Notes: generated by a model not told the origin, from the sequence alone. A DNA stretch of 64,000 nucleotides from Eleusine coracana subsp. coracana (GCA_032690845.1 CM064423.1:30960044-31024043); one strand, 5' to 3'; counted from the first letter of the stretch, positions 11,700 through 22,213 are shown. Numbers and translations are program-made.

Positions 11700-12880
11700 T
11701 AAAAGCGACGTAGCTGGTTAATATTCCATGAGTTTGGTACATCGTTGCCATCTTCATACATCAGTCGATAAGCCCCCGGCCGAGTGACTTCCTTGACCAC
11801 ATAAGGTCCTTCCCATTTAGGGGATAACTTGTGTTGATTCTTGGTTGATTGCACTCGACATAGCACTAAGTCTCCGACATGGAACTGACGACTTCGAACA
11901 TTTTTGTCATAATAATGTCGTAAGCCCTACTGGTATACTACTAACCGAAACGGAGCACGATCACACATCTCCTCTGCCACAATCAACTCAATCTCTCGGT
12001 TATCTTCAGATAGCTTCTCGTCATATCCCTTGACTCATGGTGAAACGAGGTTTACTTCGGTCGGTAACATACCTTTAGAGCCGTAGACCAACGAGAAAGG
12101 TGATTGGCCAGTAGCCCGACTGACATTAGTGCGCAGCCCCTAGAGAACCGAAGGTAGCTCTGGAACCCACTGACCGGCATAAGGTTTGAGTCGATAAAAA
12201 ATCTGGGGCTTCAACCCCTGAAGAATCATACCGTTGGACCGTTCGACCTACCCATTGCTTTCAGGATGACCACCAACGCGAAGTAGATTTTATTCCCATC
12301 TCATTGGCAAAGTCATGAAACTCCTCAGACGTAAACTGAGTATCATTATCGGTGATGATATCATGAGGAACTCCAAACCGAGTAAAGACTTCTTTGACAA
12401 ATTCGACCGCCTTCTTCAAAGTTATCTTGCCGACCGGCTTGGCTTCGATCCACTTGGTGAACTTGTCAATAGCAACAAAACAAATGAGTAAACCCGCCTG
12501 GCGCTTTCTTGAAAGGACCGATAATATCAAGCCCCTAGACCGCAAAATGCCAAGTCATAAGTATCATCTGTAGTTGTTGCGAAGGCACATGCGTTGCTGA
12601 GTGAAGAATTGACAGCCTTCACACTTTCGAAGGACCTAGTGTGCATCTTCAACCGCCGTGGGCCAATAAAACCCTTGTCGAAAAGCCTTGCCGACCAAAG
12701 TCTTGGATGCTGCATGGTTGCCGCATACTCCTGCGTGGATTTCCTCCATCAACTCTTTGCATTGTGGAATTGAGATGCATCAAATCTAGATGTTTGATCC
12801 TCCTCTTTGATAAAGCAGGCTATCCACCATTAAGTATCCTCGACATCGGGCCTTTAGCCTATGTTGCTCATTAGAATCCG
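11700..12880 (-). pseudogene. pol: Tat-1 integrase (decayed)
   Basis: Integrase of the Tat lineage, which would insert the cDNA. Core motifs are visible at 12545-12261 in one frame: FVAIDKFTKWIEAKPVGKI around the first catalytic Asp, and GVPHDIITDNDTQFTSEEF around the second. The upstream part, with ARLFDKGFIGP-type residues and an HHCC-like region, is in other frames at 12715-12527. The C-terminal part runs to about 11720 and ends in residues resembling W.I..LRRFY. Frameshifts and stops interrupt it. Confidence 0.75.
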
Positions 12881-13143
12881 TAGGCAGTGTACCCTTAACC
12901 AAGAATTGGACAATTAGATCGCGCCAGTCAGTCTTGATATTAACATCTTCCACAGAGTGAGCAACATCATTCATTAAGACATCAGACCGAGGAGAAATAG
13001 TGGGAGAATCCAGGGTGTGTAAGAAAACACCGGGTAAGACAATCGATCGCAACGATCTCCTTTTGGCTAGCTCATCAGCAGTCTGATTGTTATCACGAAG
13101 ACATGCGTGAACTTGAGTCCATCAAACTTGTTGTCCAGCTTCC

Positions 13144-14990
13144 TTACTTCTTGGCCGTAGGTAGCCATATTGTCATCCACACAGTTCCAATTATTAGTGA
13201 CCTATTTAATGACCTGAGCTGAGTCACCAACGAGGTCAAGGCGCTGAATGCCGAGCAATATGGCGATACGCAAACCATGAAGAAGAGCTTCATACTCCGC
13301 AGCGGTATTGGACGCGCGAAACTTGATTTGAGGGAGATATCAGAGTTTCTCTCTTTAGGGTGAAATAAGTATGATTCCTGCCCCTGCGCCCGGCAGTTGG
13401 AGTGACCCATCAAAGTACATCTTCCAATACTCTATGTCTTGTGGTGCAGGTAGCATTTGAATCTCTGTCCACTCAAAAATGAAATCAGCCAATGTCTGTC
13501 CTTTTATTGCCAAGTAAGGTACAAACGTGATGGTATATTGACAAAGTTCGACCGCCCATTTAGCAATCTTGCCGACCGCCTCGCGGTTATGAAGAACCTC
13601 TCTGAGCGCAAAAGTAGTATGAACTTCAATCGGATGAGCTTCAAAATGATGCTTTAGTTTCCTCGAGGTGATTAAGAGCGCATATAGCAGCTCCAAGATC
13701 TGGTGATACTGGGTGTTGTGCTTTCTGAACGTGACCCTCTATCTCTCGGTCGACCATTAGAACGGTACTCACAACTTGAGTTGTGGCCGAAACATAGAGC
13801 TGAATCTTCTCTTGTGGCTCCGGAGGCACTAAGACTGGAATGTTGCTGAGATGAACCTTCAACTCGTCCAAAGCCGACTGCACCTCTTCTGTCCAGATGA
13901 AATTATCTTGCTTCTTGAGCAGCTTGAAGAACGGTAGACCCTTGACCGCTAGTCAGGAGATAAAGCAACCCAAAGATGCCATACATCCGGCCAGCTTCTC
14001 AACATCCCTTTGAGAATTAGGTGGTCCCATATCAAGGATCTCCTTGATCTTATCTGGGTTAGCCTCTATACCTCGTTTCAAAACGATGTAACCAAGTATC
14101 TTTCCCGAAGGAACTCTAAAAATGCACTTCTCGGGATTCAACTTCATCAAGTATCGCCTCAAACTGTCAAACGTCTCTGCTAGGTCAGAGAGGGGTTCTT
14201 CAATGCTCTGAGTCTTTACCACGATGTCATCAACATATGCTTCTGCATTTTGACCGATCTGAGCTTTGAGGCAGCGTTGAATACACGTTGGTAAGTCGCA
14301 CCAGTGTTCTTTAGACTGAACGACATAGTGATATAACAGTAGGCCCCGAAGGAAGTTATAAAGGAAGTCTTGATTTGATCTTCGACTTTCAGTGGGATCT
14401 GATGATAGCCTGAATAGGCATCCAGAAAGCTTAAAAGCTAACACCCAGCTGTTGAGTCTAGATGTGATCAATTCGTGACAGAGCGAAAGGGTCCTTAAGA
14501 CAGACCTTGTTCAAATTGGTATAATCAACGCACATAAGCCACTCTTTATTCTTCATGGGTACAAGGACTGGATTAGCCATCCAATTTGGATGGTACACTT
14601 CCTTTATAAAATTAGCATCTAAAAGCCTAGCTATCTCCTTCTTCATGGCATCCTTGCGATCTTGAGCGAATCTTCTAAGACGTTGCTTGACGGGTGTAGC
14701 CCCAGGAGGCACCCTTAATTCGTGCTCAATCTTTTCCCTAGGAACACCTGGCATATCAGAGGGCTTCCATGCAAAGATGTCCCTGTTTTCCTGGAGGAAA
14801 AGAGTGAGCGTGAGTTCCTATTTCTCCCTAAAATTTGCTCCTGCATAAGTGACCTTAGCAGGATCTTTAGGGTCGAGAAGAATTTCCTTAGTCGGCATGT
14901 CGTCCGTCTGGATCTTCTCCTTGTTGGGCTTCTTCGTGGGGATCTCCGTATCAGCCTTCACCTTATTGCCGACTTCCTTCTGGATCTCCA
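13144..14990 (-). pseudogene. pol: Tat-1 reverse transcriptase and RNase H (decayed)
   Basis: RT begins near 14754 (PGATPVKQRLRRFAQDRK, MCVDYTNLNKVC). The catalytic AYVDDIVVK lies near 14240-14225. The palm/connection continues to about 13955 (FRVPSGKILGYIV, GIEANPDKI). The RT-RNase H linker is at 13883-13641 (ALDELKVHLSNIPVLVPPEP) and the RNase H start MYFDGSLQLPGAGAGIIL near 13420. Then TAAEYEALLHGL-type residues follow in another frame near 13290. The YVDD motif is intact but the chain is broken by several frame changes, so no functional enzyme is made. Confidence 0.8.
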
Positions 14991-15033
14991 AACGGTCGGA
15001 CAGCATCCACTATCGGTCCGTTGACTCACAACT

Positions 15034-17039
15034 CTAGACATCAAAATCAAAAGAGTTCTGAAGATCAGAATGGAGGGAGATGATTCCTTTGGGGCCTAGC
15101 ATCTTCAAGGTAAGGTATCGATAGTATGAGACCGCCATGAATTTCGCCATCGCCGGTCTGCCAATATTAACATGGTAGACAGACTTGAAGTTGGCTACTT
15201 GGAAGATAATGTGCTCGGTCCTGAAGTTCTCCCAGGTACCAAATGTGACAGGCAAAGTGATCTGCCTAATCAATACCGAGGTCTTGCCTGGCACAATCCC
15301 ATGGAAGGGAGAGGTACTAGGTTTAAGGTCACGACCGTCAAACCTAGCTCTCTGAGGGTCTTGGTGAAGATCAAGTCAAGGCTGCTTCCTCCATCAATGA
15401 ATACTTTGTTGAACTTGACCTTTTTTGTTGTTACCACGAGTACGAGTGGGTAGCGGCCTGGCTTAGGCAGCTGCTTGGGGTGATGCGACCGATCAAAGGT
15501 GCTCGGGACTTCGGACCACTTCATGTACTTGGGAGCAGCTGGTTCCACGAAGTTGATCCCTCGCAGTTCTAGCTTGTGCTTGTGCTTGGACGTGTAGGCG
15601 TCGTGCCTACCAAATATGAAGTTGACTTCCTTCTGGGGCTCCTAAAACTCTCCTTCCTTGTCCTTGTCATCACCGTCACCGGCTTTGTCCTTGCCGTTGC
15701 GCCTTGGTGGGTTTTTGGCCACCTTAAGCGCGACTATCGTGAAGCCCTTTAGACGGTAACAGTCCTTTGCTTTGTGGTTTCCCTTTGGGTGCCATAGGCA
15801 CGGGCCACTCAGCAAGTCATCCATGATCTGCTGGTTCATCCTAGGATTCTTCTTGGATCAGTCTACTTCAGCGACCATGGTGTCAGTCTTTCTTTTCTTG
15901 TCCTTCTTGCTGGACTCCGGCTTGTCCGAGCGCTTCTCCTTGCCCTTGCCATGGATGTCGTAAAGAGCTGATTCTCCTAACGCAAACTTATCAGCGATCT
16001 CGAAGCACTCCCGAGCGGTCAGCTTGAGGTTGTGATTCCGTCGACCGATCTCCTAAACCAAGTCATCACTCTGCACACCTCCTTGGAAGGCCGCGACGAT
16101 CTGTTGGTCCCGAACATTGGGGATCTCGGTCTTCTTGGCACAGAACCACTTGATGAGTAGGGACTCGTCAGACTTCTGCTTGATCCGAGTGAGGTCGAAG
16201 TGGTTGCCCGGCCGGTTGCAAGTAGCTTGGAAACTCTCCATGAGCTTCCTATTGAGGTCTCCCCAAGTGGTGATTGACCTTTCTGGGAGAGACGTGAGCC
16301 AAATCCGGACAACTGGCTTAAGGCAGACTAGCAGATAATTGGCATCACATAGGTATCACCCCCAGCCGGTCGAATAGTCATGTTGTATAGCTGAAGCCAC
16401 TCTAGAGGGTTGGTCTAACCATCATACTTCTCATTAGGGACCGGCTCGAAGCTCAGGTATGTAGGTTTTGATCCCATCGAACTCCTCATCGCTTGGGGTG
16501 GTTGACCTTCATCGTCGGCCTCGTGACCGTGAAGATGAAGAAGGGCGGCGATTATGGCAAGGGCCTACATCGTCATCATGGCGACGCCGCCGATTGTCTT
16601 CATCGTGATTTTCTTGTTGGTCTGGATCATCACGTCAACATCGGTCATCGCGGTTATCTCTTGGAGGTGGATCGCACCACTCCTCCCGTCGGTCGTCCTG
16701 TCGGTAGTCGGTCCTCCGATCGCGGCGTTCTTCCTCGTGGCGTTGATCGTCCCGAATCCGCTCTTCATGACGAGAGCTATTGGTATCCCAACCTTCGCGG
16801 ATGCTGAGGGAATTCCTCAGATCCCCACGTCTTGCCACTGATTGTGGTTCGTCCTTGATCGCCTCTTCGACAGTAGCAGCTTTGAGCATGGCCACCGCCT
16901 TATGCATCATAGGGGTCTGATATGCCACGTCAGCCATCAAGCTGTCGAGCAATGTCTTCGCCCCGGTGATGTTGTTCTGCGGGGTGTCATAGACCTTGAC
17001 GCCATTTAATTCGATCTCTAGTTGCCCAAGATCTAGTCG
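15034..17039 (-). pseudogene. gag: Tat-1 gag-protease (decayed)
   Basis: The N-terminal gag region at 17039-16635 (LGQLEIELNGVKVYDTPQN, then a long Arg/Asp/Glu-rich stretch near 16780-16640) is followed by the gag core at about 16300-16030 (MESFQATCNRPGNHFDLTRIKQ). A Tat-type zinc-binding motif CLWHPKGNHKAKDC lies near 15800-15755. The protease has VFIDGGSSLDLIF, with Asp at about 15394. In-frame stops occur, for example near 15857 and 15641. The gag start is missing beyond 17039, where Athila-B begins. Confidence 0.75.
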
Positions 17040-17590
17040 ATGCGCGAGATGAGATGCCAGAAACATGGAAGGATAACTGCTCGCAATGCCATGCCCCTTA
17101 CATACAATCTTCAACTAGAACTTTTTGATGTATGGGGCATTGACTACATGGGGCCTTTTCCAAAGACCTATGATTGCGAGTACATCTTGGTGGCCATTGA
17201 CTATGTATCAAAATGGGTAGAAGGTATACCATGCCGAGCAACAGATGCAAAGAACGCCAGAATGATGTTCCGTGAGGTAATCTTCCCTCGTTTTGGAACA
17301 CCTGGGATGGTGATAAGTGACGGAGGATCTCACTTCATTTATAAGACCTTCCGTCACTTCCTAAGAGAACTCGGTGTAAACCACAACATATCCACTCCAT
17401 ACCATCCTCAGACCAGTGGCCAAGCAGAAACTTCAAACATGCAAATCAAGAATATCCTTCTATTGAGATGGAACATCAGCCACACTGGGCCATCAGAAAA
17501 TAGAACATGGATTTCTAGAAATTTAGAATTCAAAGGAAAATTTAAATATCAGAGCTAGAGGAATGGAGGGACAAGGCTTATCACAGTGCC
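17040..17590 (+). pseudogene. pol: Athila-B integrase, 5' part (interrupted by the array)
   Basis: Athila-lineage integrase beginning inside its zinc-binding domain (MRCQKHGRITARNAMPL) and continuing through the catalytic core: FDVWGIDYMGPFPK (first Asp), GMVISDGGSHF (second Asp) and TSGQAETSN (Glu). After residue about 145 roughly 35-40 codons usual in this family are missing, and the following stretch (EMEHQPHWAIRK...ELEEWRDKAYHSA) has three in-frame stops. At 17586-17590 the sequence GTGCC is the target duplication. The same frame resumes at 52662 after the 35-kb insertion. The 5' end at 17040 is a junction with Tat-1. Confidence 0.85.
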
Positions 17591-18589
17591 TGTTGACTTT
17601 TGCTAAGCCATATTAATAAATCATTCCCGGCACGGGGCTAGAAACGGTTCACTAATATGTCCCAGAGTCAAGTAGGTAAAATCCGCAAGCGCACGGAGAA
17701 TACCGCTGTAGCATTTTACCCGGAAGTATTCAGGGTATCGTATTTGTTTATCCCAAAGGAAGGTTATGATCAAGAAGCGTTACTAACATATAAGATCATG
17801 TTAACAATTAGCAAGGATATCTAACCAAGACAGGCGGGTACATGATAATAACCGGGTAGTGTGACACACACAGAAGATTCCTACTAAATAAATAAAGTCT
17901 AGTGGAGGAAAGACTAGGCTAAGCTACTCCTACTATACATTCATATACAGTTGCATAGCCTAAGTAGAATACATACAGACCCACACTCAGGTTCAGCAGT
18001 CAATAGTATAGCACTTCAGGCACGGACTTACCCCTGCATCCACAGGCGACTTCCGCCAAGAGCCTACGCACTAGCCTAGCGGGGAGGATTTCAAAGGACG
18101 GACAGGGCTGTCACCACCTGCCGCCTACCTCAACAAACCAGTAGACTAACAAATAATTGATGCAAATCAGTCACCCAAGTACCATACTTGCATGACCAAA
18201 GAGCACTCTGCCCCTCCGCGATTACTATTAACGAGGCAGAGCTACCGTATGAATACGATCACCAAACCCATGCTATACTTTATCAGCTAAAACTAAGTAT
18301 AGAGACTATAACATATAAACTAGACTATAGTGACGGTATATAACTAGCATGACAATAGTAGTATAATAAATATAAACTACTATCACACAAGTAGACTATA
18401 GTATCACATATATGGATCACAATATCAAACAAGAAACTCATGACCCAAGCACAACTATATAGAAAATATATATATATTGATAAGAGCAAAGTCTTACAAA
18501 AGGGAAAAAATACAAGAGCCATACCAATTCCAAGTGAAGACGGTTGAGTATAGTTGACGGTTGAAAATGGTACTTAACAGCCGTCAACA
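17591..18589 (-). repeat. Array LTR1 (terminal 3' LTR, 550-bp deletion)
   Basis: TGTTGACTTT...CCGTCAACA, 999 bp against 1549 bp for the other three. The missing 550 bp correspond to about 25813-26362 of LTR2, which contain the TATA box and the palindrome pair. The sequence jumps from ccaagtgaagac to ggttgagtatag. Private variants include aacaaataattg and ctaagtat. As the 3' LTR of body 1 it must have lost the segment after insertion. Confidence 0.9.
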
Positions 18590-19997
18590 AACTCCCCCAA
18601 GCTTACCCTTTGCTCGTCCTGAAGCAAAGATAAACTTAAGTTGTTGATCAGGAGTTGCTACAATGTCCTACTCCTCAATAATACTATGCGCACAACAAAG
18701 TACTCTTCCTAGAATTAAATATGTTGGCACATAACTTACCCATTTACCTTGATCCATGGGGCTTTTACACCTCATTGTCTTGGGCGGTTGAGAGATAGAA
18801 CAATTGCGGGGCACCAATCACTTGCTCTAGATTCCGCTATGTTATTCCGGAGGTTTTCAAAAAATTTTGAAAATAAAAACCAAGTTCCTCAAATGATTCT
18901 CTCGGATCACTCAATATGTGTATGATTCCTCACCAAGGCAAAGTGTTGCCAATAATCACCTACTTCTAAATAAGGCTTTATGTGGAGCTCAAGGTAGGGA
19001 TATATGAGGCACTCATGTTCACATAATATTGCTATGTTAAAAGACCGGATCCAAGAAAAACATCAATTCAAACAATCTTGATCAAGATGTGCAAGTGTGT
19101 GGGAGAACGGAGGAATGGTGGATGGGAAGAAATAACTCCTTTTTGAATTTTTCTTCTCTCTTTTGGAGTTTCTAGGCTATGGCTATCTTTTGCTTGCTCT
19201 CTTTTTTGAGCATTTTTTTTTCTTTTTGCATAGCCATAGTCCTAGTTTGCAATGAATACTTGAGAGAGGAATTTTGCAATGGATATATGGAGTGTTTCTT
19301 TGGATGGATGGATGGATAGTGGCTTTCTTCCGGTGTAGAAGAATAGCTCATGGTGGATATGGTGGATATGGTAGATGCTATCTTCTTGATTTAGAAGGAT
19401 AGCTCATGGCGGTGGATGTGTGTACATGATCTTGATCAAGAAAGCATGAAACGAGTTCTACTAGGGTCACAACAATTTTGACTAAGCTCAATGTGAAACA
19501 AGCAGCATATGTGTAAAGGTTTTCAAATGTAAACACTACATATAGCTGTGGTGGGAATTTCATCATTGAGGAACTTATCAATTTGTCATTTTGAAAAATA
19601 AAACTCCGGAATTCAAGCTTTACGTTGAGCAAGATCATAGCAGCCCTATCTATCATATCATACCTCTCAACAACTTAGAACTAGAGAATGCATATGCTAC
19701 CCACAAGATTCAAGTTCAAGGCAAGATTTACCAACAAACCTAACTCTTGAGAGAGTACTAAGTTGTAAACTAGCATTAGAGAGGAATAAAGGACAGAGCA
19801 ACTATTCATCATCTCAACATAGGAAAATTATACACATTCATACCGCGCATGAAAAAGGGAAATATTTTTGTTCTTTTTATGTTTTGCAAATTTTTATGGT
19901 TTTCAGATTTTATAATTAGCAAATGCAAGAAATAAAGGGAAGGGGAAAAATACAAGTTACCGTGAGAAGGGGGGTCCTCCCCCAAGCTTGTTCTTGC
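18590..19997 (-). other. Array body 1: 3' non-coding region with two polypurine tracts
   Basis: About 1.4 kb between the ORF2 stop and LTR1. The terminal polypurine tract (minus AAGCTTGGGGGAGTT, plus 18590-18604) primes plus-strand synthesis at the LTR edge. A second copy, AAGCTTGGGGGAG, lies at plus 19977-19989, nine bases after the ORF2 stop. Short tggatggatgga and ggtggatat repeats occur near 19300-19370. No coding frame is credible. Confidence 0.7.
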
Positions 19998-21068
19998 TCA
20001 TATCTGCTGGTTCGGGTCGTAGCCTTGGGAGCGGAAGAAGGCATCCCAATTGCTCTGATTCTGAGCCATCATCGCGTTCAGCTGGCGGAATTGGTTGTCG
20101 CTGAAATTCTGCCATTGCTGGTTGTCGGCGACATGTTGCGTGAGAGTTTGTTGCATGCTCTCGGTGCGCAAATCAATGTTGTTCACCCTCCTTGTCAACT
20201 CGGCCATCCCATAGTTGAGTTCACGGAACCCACGGGATGAGAATGACCGAGTGGCAAAGGATGGCGGTCCGCTTGAATTTGATGACGTCTGCATGGGGTA
20301 ATCGTACTGAGATTCCCATGCTCCGGCCTGCCATGTTGATGCACCCGCCTCGTCCTGTGGCGGGGGCTGCTCCCATACCGGATCTCCGGTCGGAGTGTGA
20401 AACTCCGGTGTAGGCTCCATATGCCTACGGGAACGTGTCGGTCGCCCTGAAACACTATGCCTGCAAACTTCTCCCACTGGCTCAAGTGGGAGGGTTAGTG
20501 CCCGACGAAGACCCGGGTTAGGTAACGGGAATTCATTTGTATACCCGGGAAAGTGATAGATCAAGGTATTATTTGGACCATGTTTCAAAGTATGTCCTTG
20601 CACAAAATAGTCCTCGCCTAGAAATTCTCTATCTACCGTCAAATATTCAACATGAACATTCTCAAGCAGACCACACTGCTGTGCAATGCGAGTAACTAAA
20701 GAGGTGCACTCAATTGGTCCTGTCAACTTTATATTGTCTAACCATTGATCAATCATGCATTCCGCGGGTGACACCCTAATTTTCTTAACCATGGCATAAA
20801 GTATTTTCAATTCATCTTGCCGGACAACCCTAATGTCACCTCGAGGAAACAAGGTCATAGCCAACCACACATGCATAAATCTAAGTGTAGGATTATGGAT
20901 GGCACTTGTTCTAGGCTTGGGACCCCACTCGTTTCCGGAAATCTTTTTCCAAAAACTTTCTTTATGGAACCCCTTTAGCGCTTTATCTAAGTCTAGCCTA
21001 CATTTAGGATTTAGACCTAGCATAGCATGAAGATCACCCCATGTGACCAAGCGCTCTTGCCCAAACAA
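19998..21068 (-). CDS. Array body 1 ORF2, C-terminal frame (Athila env-position protein)
   Basis: A 356-residue reading in the position where Athila elements carry an env-like ORF. The conserved part FGQERLVTWGDLHAMLGLN...SIHNP-like...RFMHVWLAMTLFPRGD resembles the ATHILA ORF-1 family by pattern. Then comes a Pro/Ser/Gln-rich segment and a C-terminal heptad-like stretch (LTRRVNNIDLRTESMQQTL). The frame is open upstream of the first codon (a TTG) to about 21110, overlapping the upstream frame, so this is the second half of one protein split by a one-base shift near 21075. There is no membrane anchor in this part. Function is unknown. Confidence 0.65.
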   Translation of the reverse strand: MFGQERLVTWGDLHAMLGLNPKCRLDLDKALKGFHKESFWKKISGNEWGPKPRTSAIHNPTLRFMHVWLAMTLFPRGDIRVVRQDELKILYAMVKKIRVSPAECMIDQWLDNIKLTGPIECTSLVTRIAQQCGLLENVHVEYLTVDREFLGEDYFVQGHTLKHGPNNTLIYHFPGYTNEFPLPNPGLRRALTLPLEPVGEVCRHSVSGRPTRSRRHMEPTPEFHTPTGDPVWEQPPPQDEAGASTWQAGAWESQYDYPMQTSSNSSGPPSFATRSFSSRGFRELNYGMAELTRRVNNIDLRTESMQQTLTQHVADNQQWQNFSDNQFRQLNAMMAQNQSNWDAFFRSQGYDPNQQI

Positions 21069-21475
21069 GCGAAAGGAACTGCCTTCATCATACTTTCTAA
21101 GGGTGCATAAAACTGCATAGTAAGCAAACGAGAACCCGGCTCATCTACTTCTACGAAATTTAGCCAACCCATAGTGCGAAAAATAGAGGCAAATTCTTCT
21201 CTCATACCTATTTTCTCGAGGAAGTCCGGATCGAAGCGTCGGGTGTGGGCGAATGGCCGTTCTCTCATGAGCGCGATGGCTTGGCCCTCGCGGTCGTCCT
21301 TGATGTCGAGATGCTCCTCGGTGATGAGCAAGGCCGGCCTTTCCTCCGGAATTTCAGCTTCGGGGTCACCATGCCCCGGACTTGGTGTGAGCTCGACGGA
21401 GGATGCTTGACTCGTGCTTGCACGAGTGCTTTTTCTCCGCTTGATTCCGGCGACTTGCTTCATTCGGTTGAACAT
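21017..21475 (-). CDS. Array body 1 ORF2, N-terminal frame
   Basis: I choose ATG 21475 (MFNRMKQVAGIKRRKST), just after a pyrimidine-rich stretch ending in a splice-like gtgtgcag. An alternative start 17 codons upstream gives a hydrophobic run that is probably untranslated leader. The region RPFAHTRRFDPDFLEKIGM and MGWLNFVEV...LTMQFYAPLES is typical of the Athila env-position ORF and continues logically in the 19998-21068 frame. In this copy the shift region reads MMKAVPF; in the other two copies MMKAFPF. The TATA box at 21754-21764 suggests it has its own transcript. Confidence 0.65.
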   Translation of the reverse strand: MFNRMKQVAGIKRRKSTRASTSQASSVELTPSPGHGDPEAEIPEERPALLITEEHLDIKDDREGQAIALMRERPFAHTRRFDPDFLEKIGMREEFASIFRTMGWLNFVEVDEPGSRLLTMQFYAPLESMMKAVPFACLGKSAWSHGVIFMLC

Positions 21476-21753
21476 GGCTGCACACAAGAACAAACACAAG
21501 ACAAGAACAAAAACAAGATCGAACAAGTGTTCGGGTGAGTGTTAGTGAAAACGACAAACCCGAGCTTCTCCGAAATTGGTTTTCTTCTCACAACAACTTG
21601 CAAATGCACTAAAACAGAGGGGAAATATTTTTTTTTTGGGTTTTTGGGGCTGTAGTAAAGTTGAAGAACACGAAATTTTGGGAGAGCGACAAGTGAGCAA
21701 AGGAGGGGAGTGAAAGATGAGCTTGGAATGGTGAAGCTCCTCCTCCTGGGCGG

Positions 21754-21885
21754 TTTTTATAGCCAAGGAAGCAAGATGGCCGTTAGAAAGGGACAGAGCA
21801 ACGGCCATATAGCCGTTGGGAGAAAGGAGCACAGGAAAAGGTGGGGCCAGGGGGTCGGCCGACCCCACCAGGTCGGCCGACCTGG
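21754..21885 (-). promoter_or_regulatory. Internal promoter of ORF2, body 1
   Basis: The minus strand carries GGCTATAAAAACC (TATA box, plus 21754-21764) about 280 bp before the ORF2 start. Upstream of it are two perfect palindromes: GGGGTCGGCCGACCCC (21851-21866) and CCAGGTCGGCCGACCTGG (21868-21885), beginning about 90 bp from the TATA box. This resembles the promoter of the element's own LTR. The promoter role is inferred. Confidence 0.6.
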
Positions 21886-22213
21886 CAGGTGGGCCTCCTT
21901 TCCTATGTGTTCCCCAACGGCTAGGGGATTTGCCCCCTGCTGCCTTTTTGCTCAAAAAGCTCGACAAAAAATCTTTTCAAAATGGAAAGCCCAAAAACCT
22001 ATTTTCTAAATTTTCAAAAATGCAAATGAGTTTTGAAAAATTCCAAGGTGGCTAGAAAAATTCAAAAATGCAGAAATGCAGTGGTCGGGAAAAATCAAAA
22101 TGTGGTGGAAAGCAAATATGCAATTAAAAGAGCAAATATGGATAACTACCGGTTTAACCTCCCGGCGAGGACTCACCTTTTAAAGTCCGACGAGCGGGAC
22201 TTTTCTCCGGCGT
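21886..22213. other. Non-coding spacer between gag-PR and ORF2 promoter, body 1
   Basis: A-rich sequence with repeated short words (ttcaaaaatgcaaa, gaaaaattcaaaaatgcag). It occupies the place where RT, RNase H and integrase would be in a complete Athila element; no trace of those domains is seen. Confidence 0.6.

Larger units (their letters stand above)
6836..17039 (-). mobile_element. Tat-1: Tat-lineage gypsy retrotransposon, decayed
   Basis: Minus-strand element with the Tat layout: gag-PR (17039-15034), RT-RH (14990-13144), integrase (12880-11700), then a gene in the opposite direction (8246-11068), then the 3' LTR (7344-6836). Its 5' LTR and the start of gag are missing; the sequence switches near 17040 to plus-strand Athila-B integrase. 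The single-segment span assumes one element, which the collinear domain order supports. Confidence 0.8.

Noticed and set aside
21060..21115. Programmed -1 frameshift signal in ORF2
   Set aside because: No canonical slippery heptamer at the shift; an old indel explains it as well. Kept only as a question in the findings.
21476..21526. Hydrophobic N-terminal extension of ORF2 that could be a signal peptide
   Set aside because: The DNA is a pyrimidine-rich leader with a splice-acceptor-like end; the hydrophobic residues come from repeated ttcttg words, and ATG 21475 fits better.
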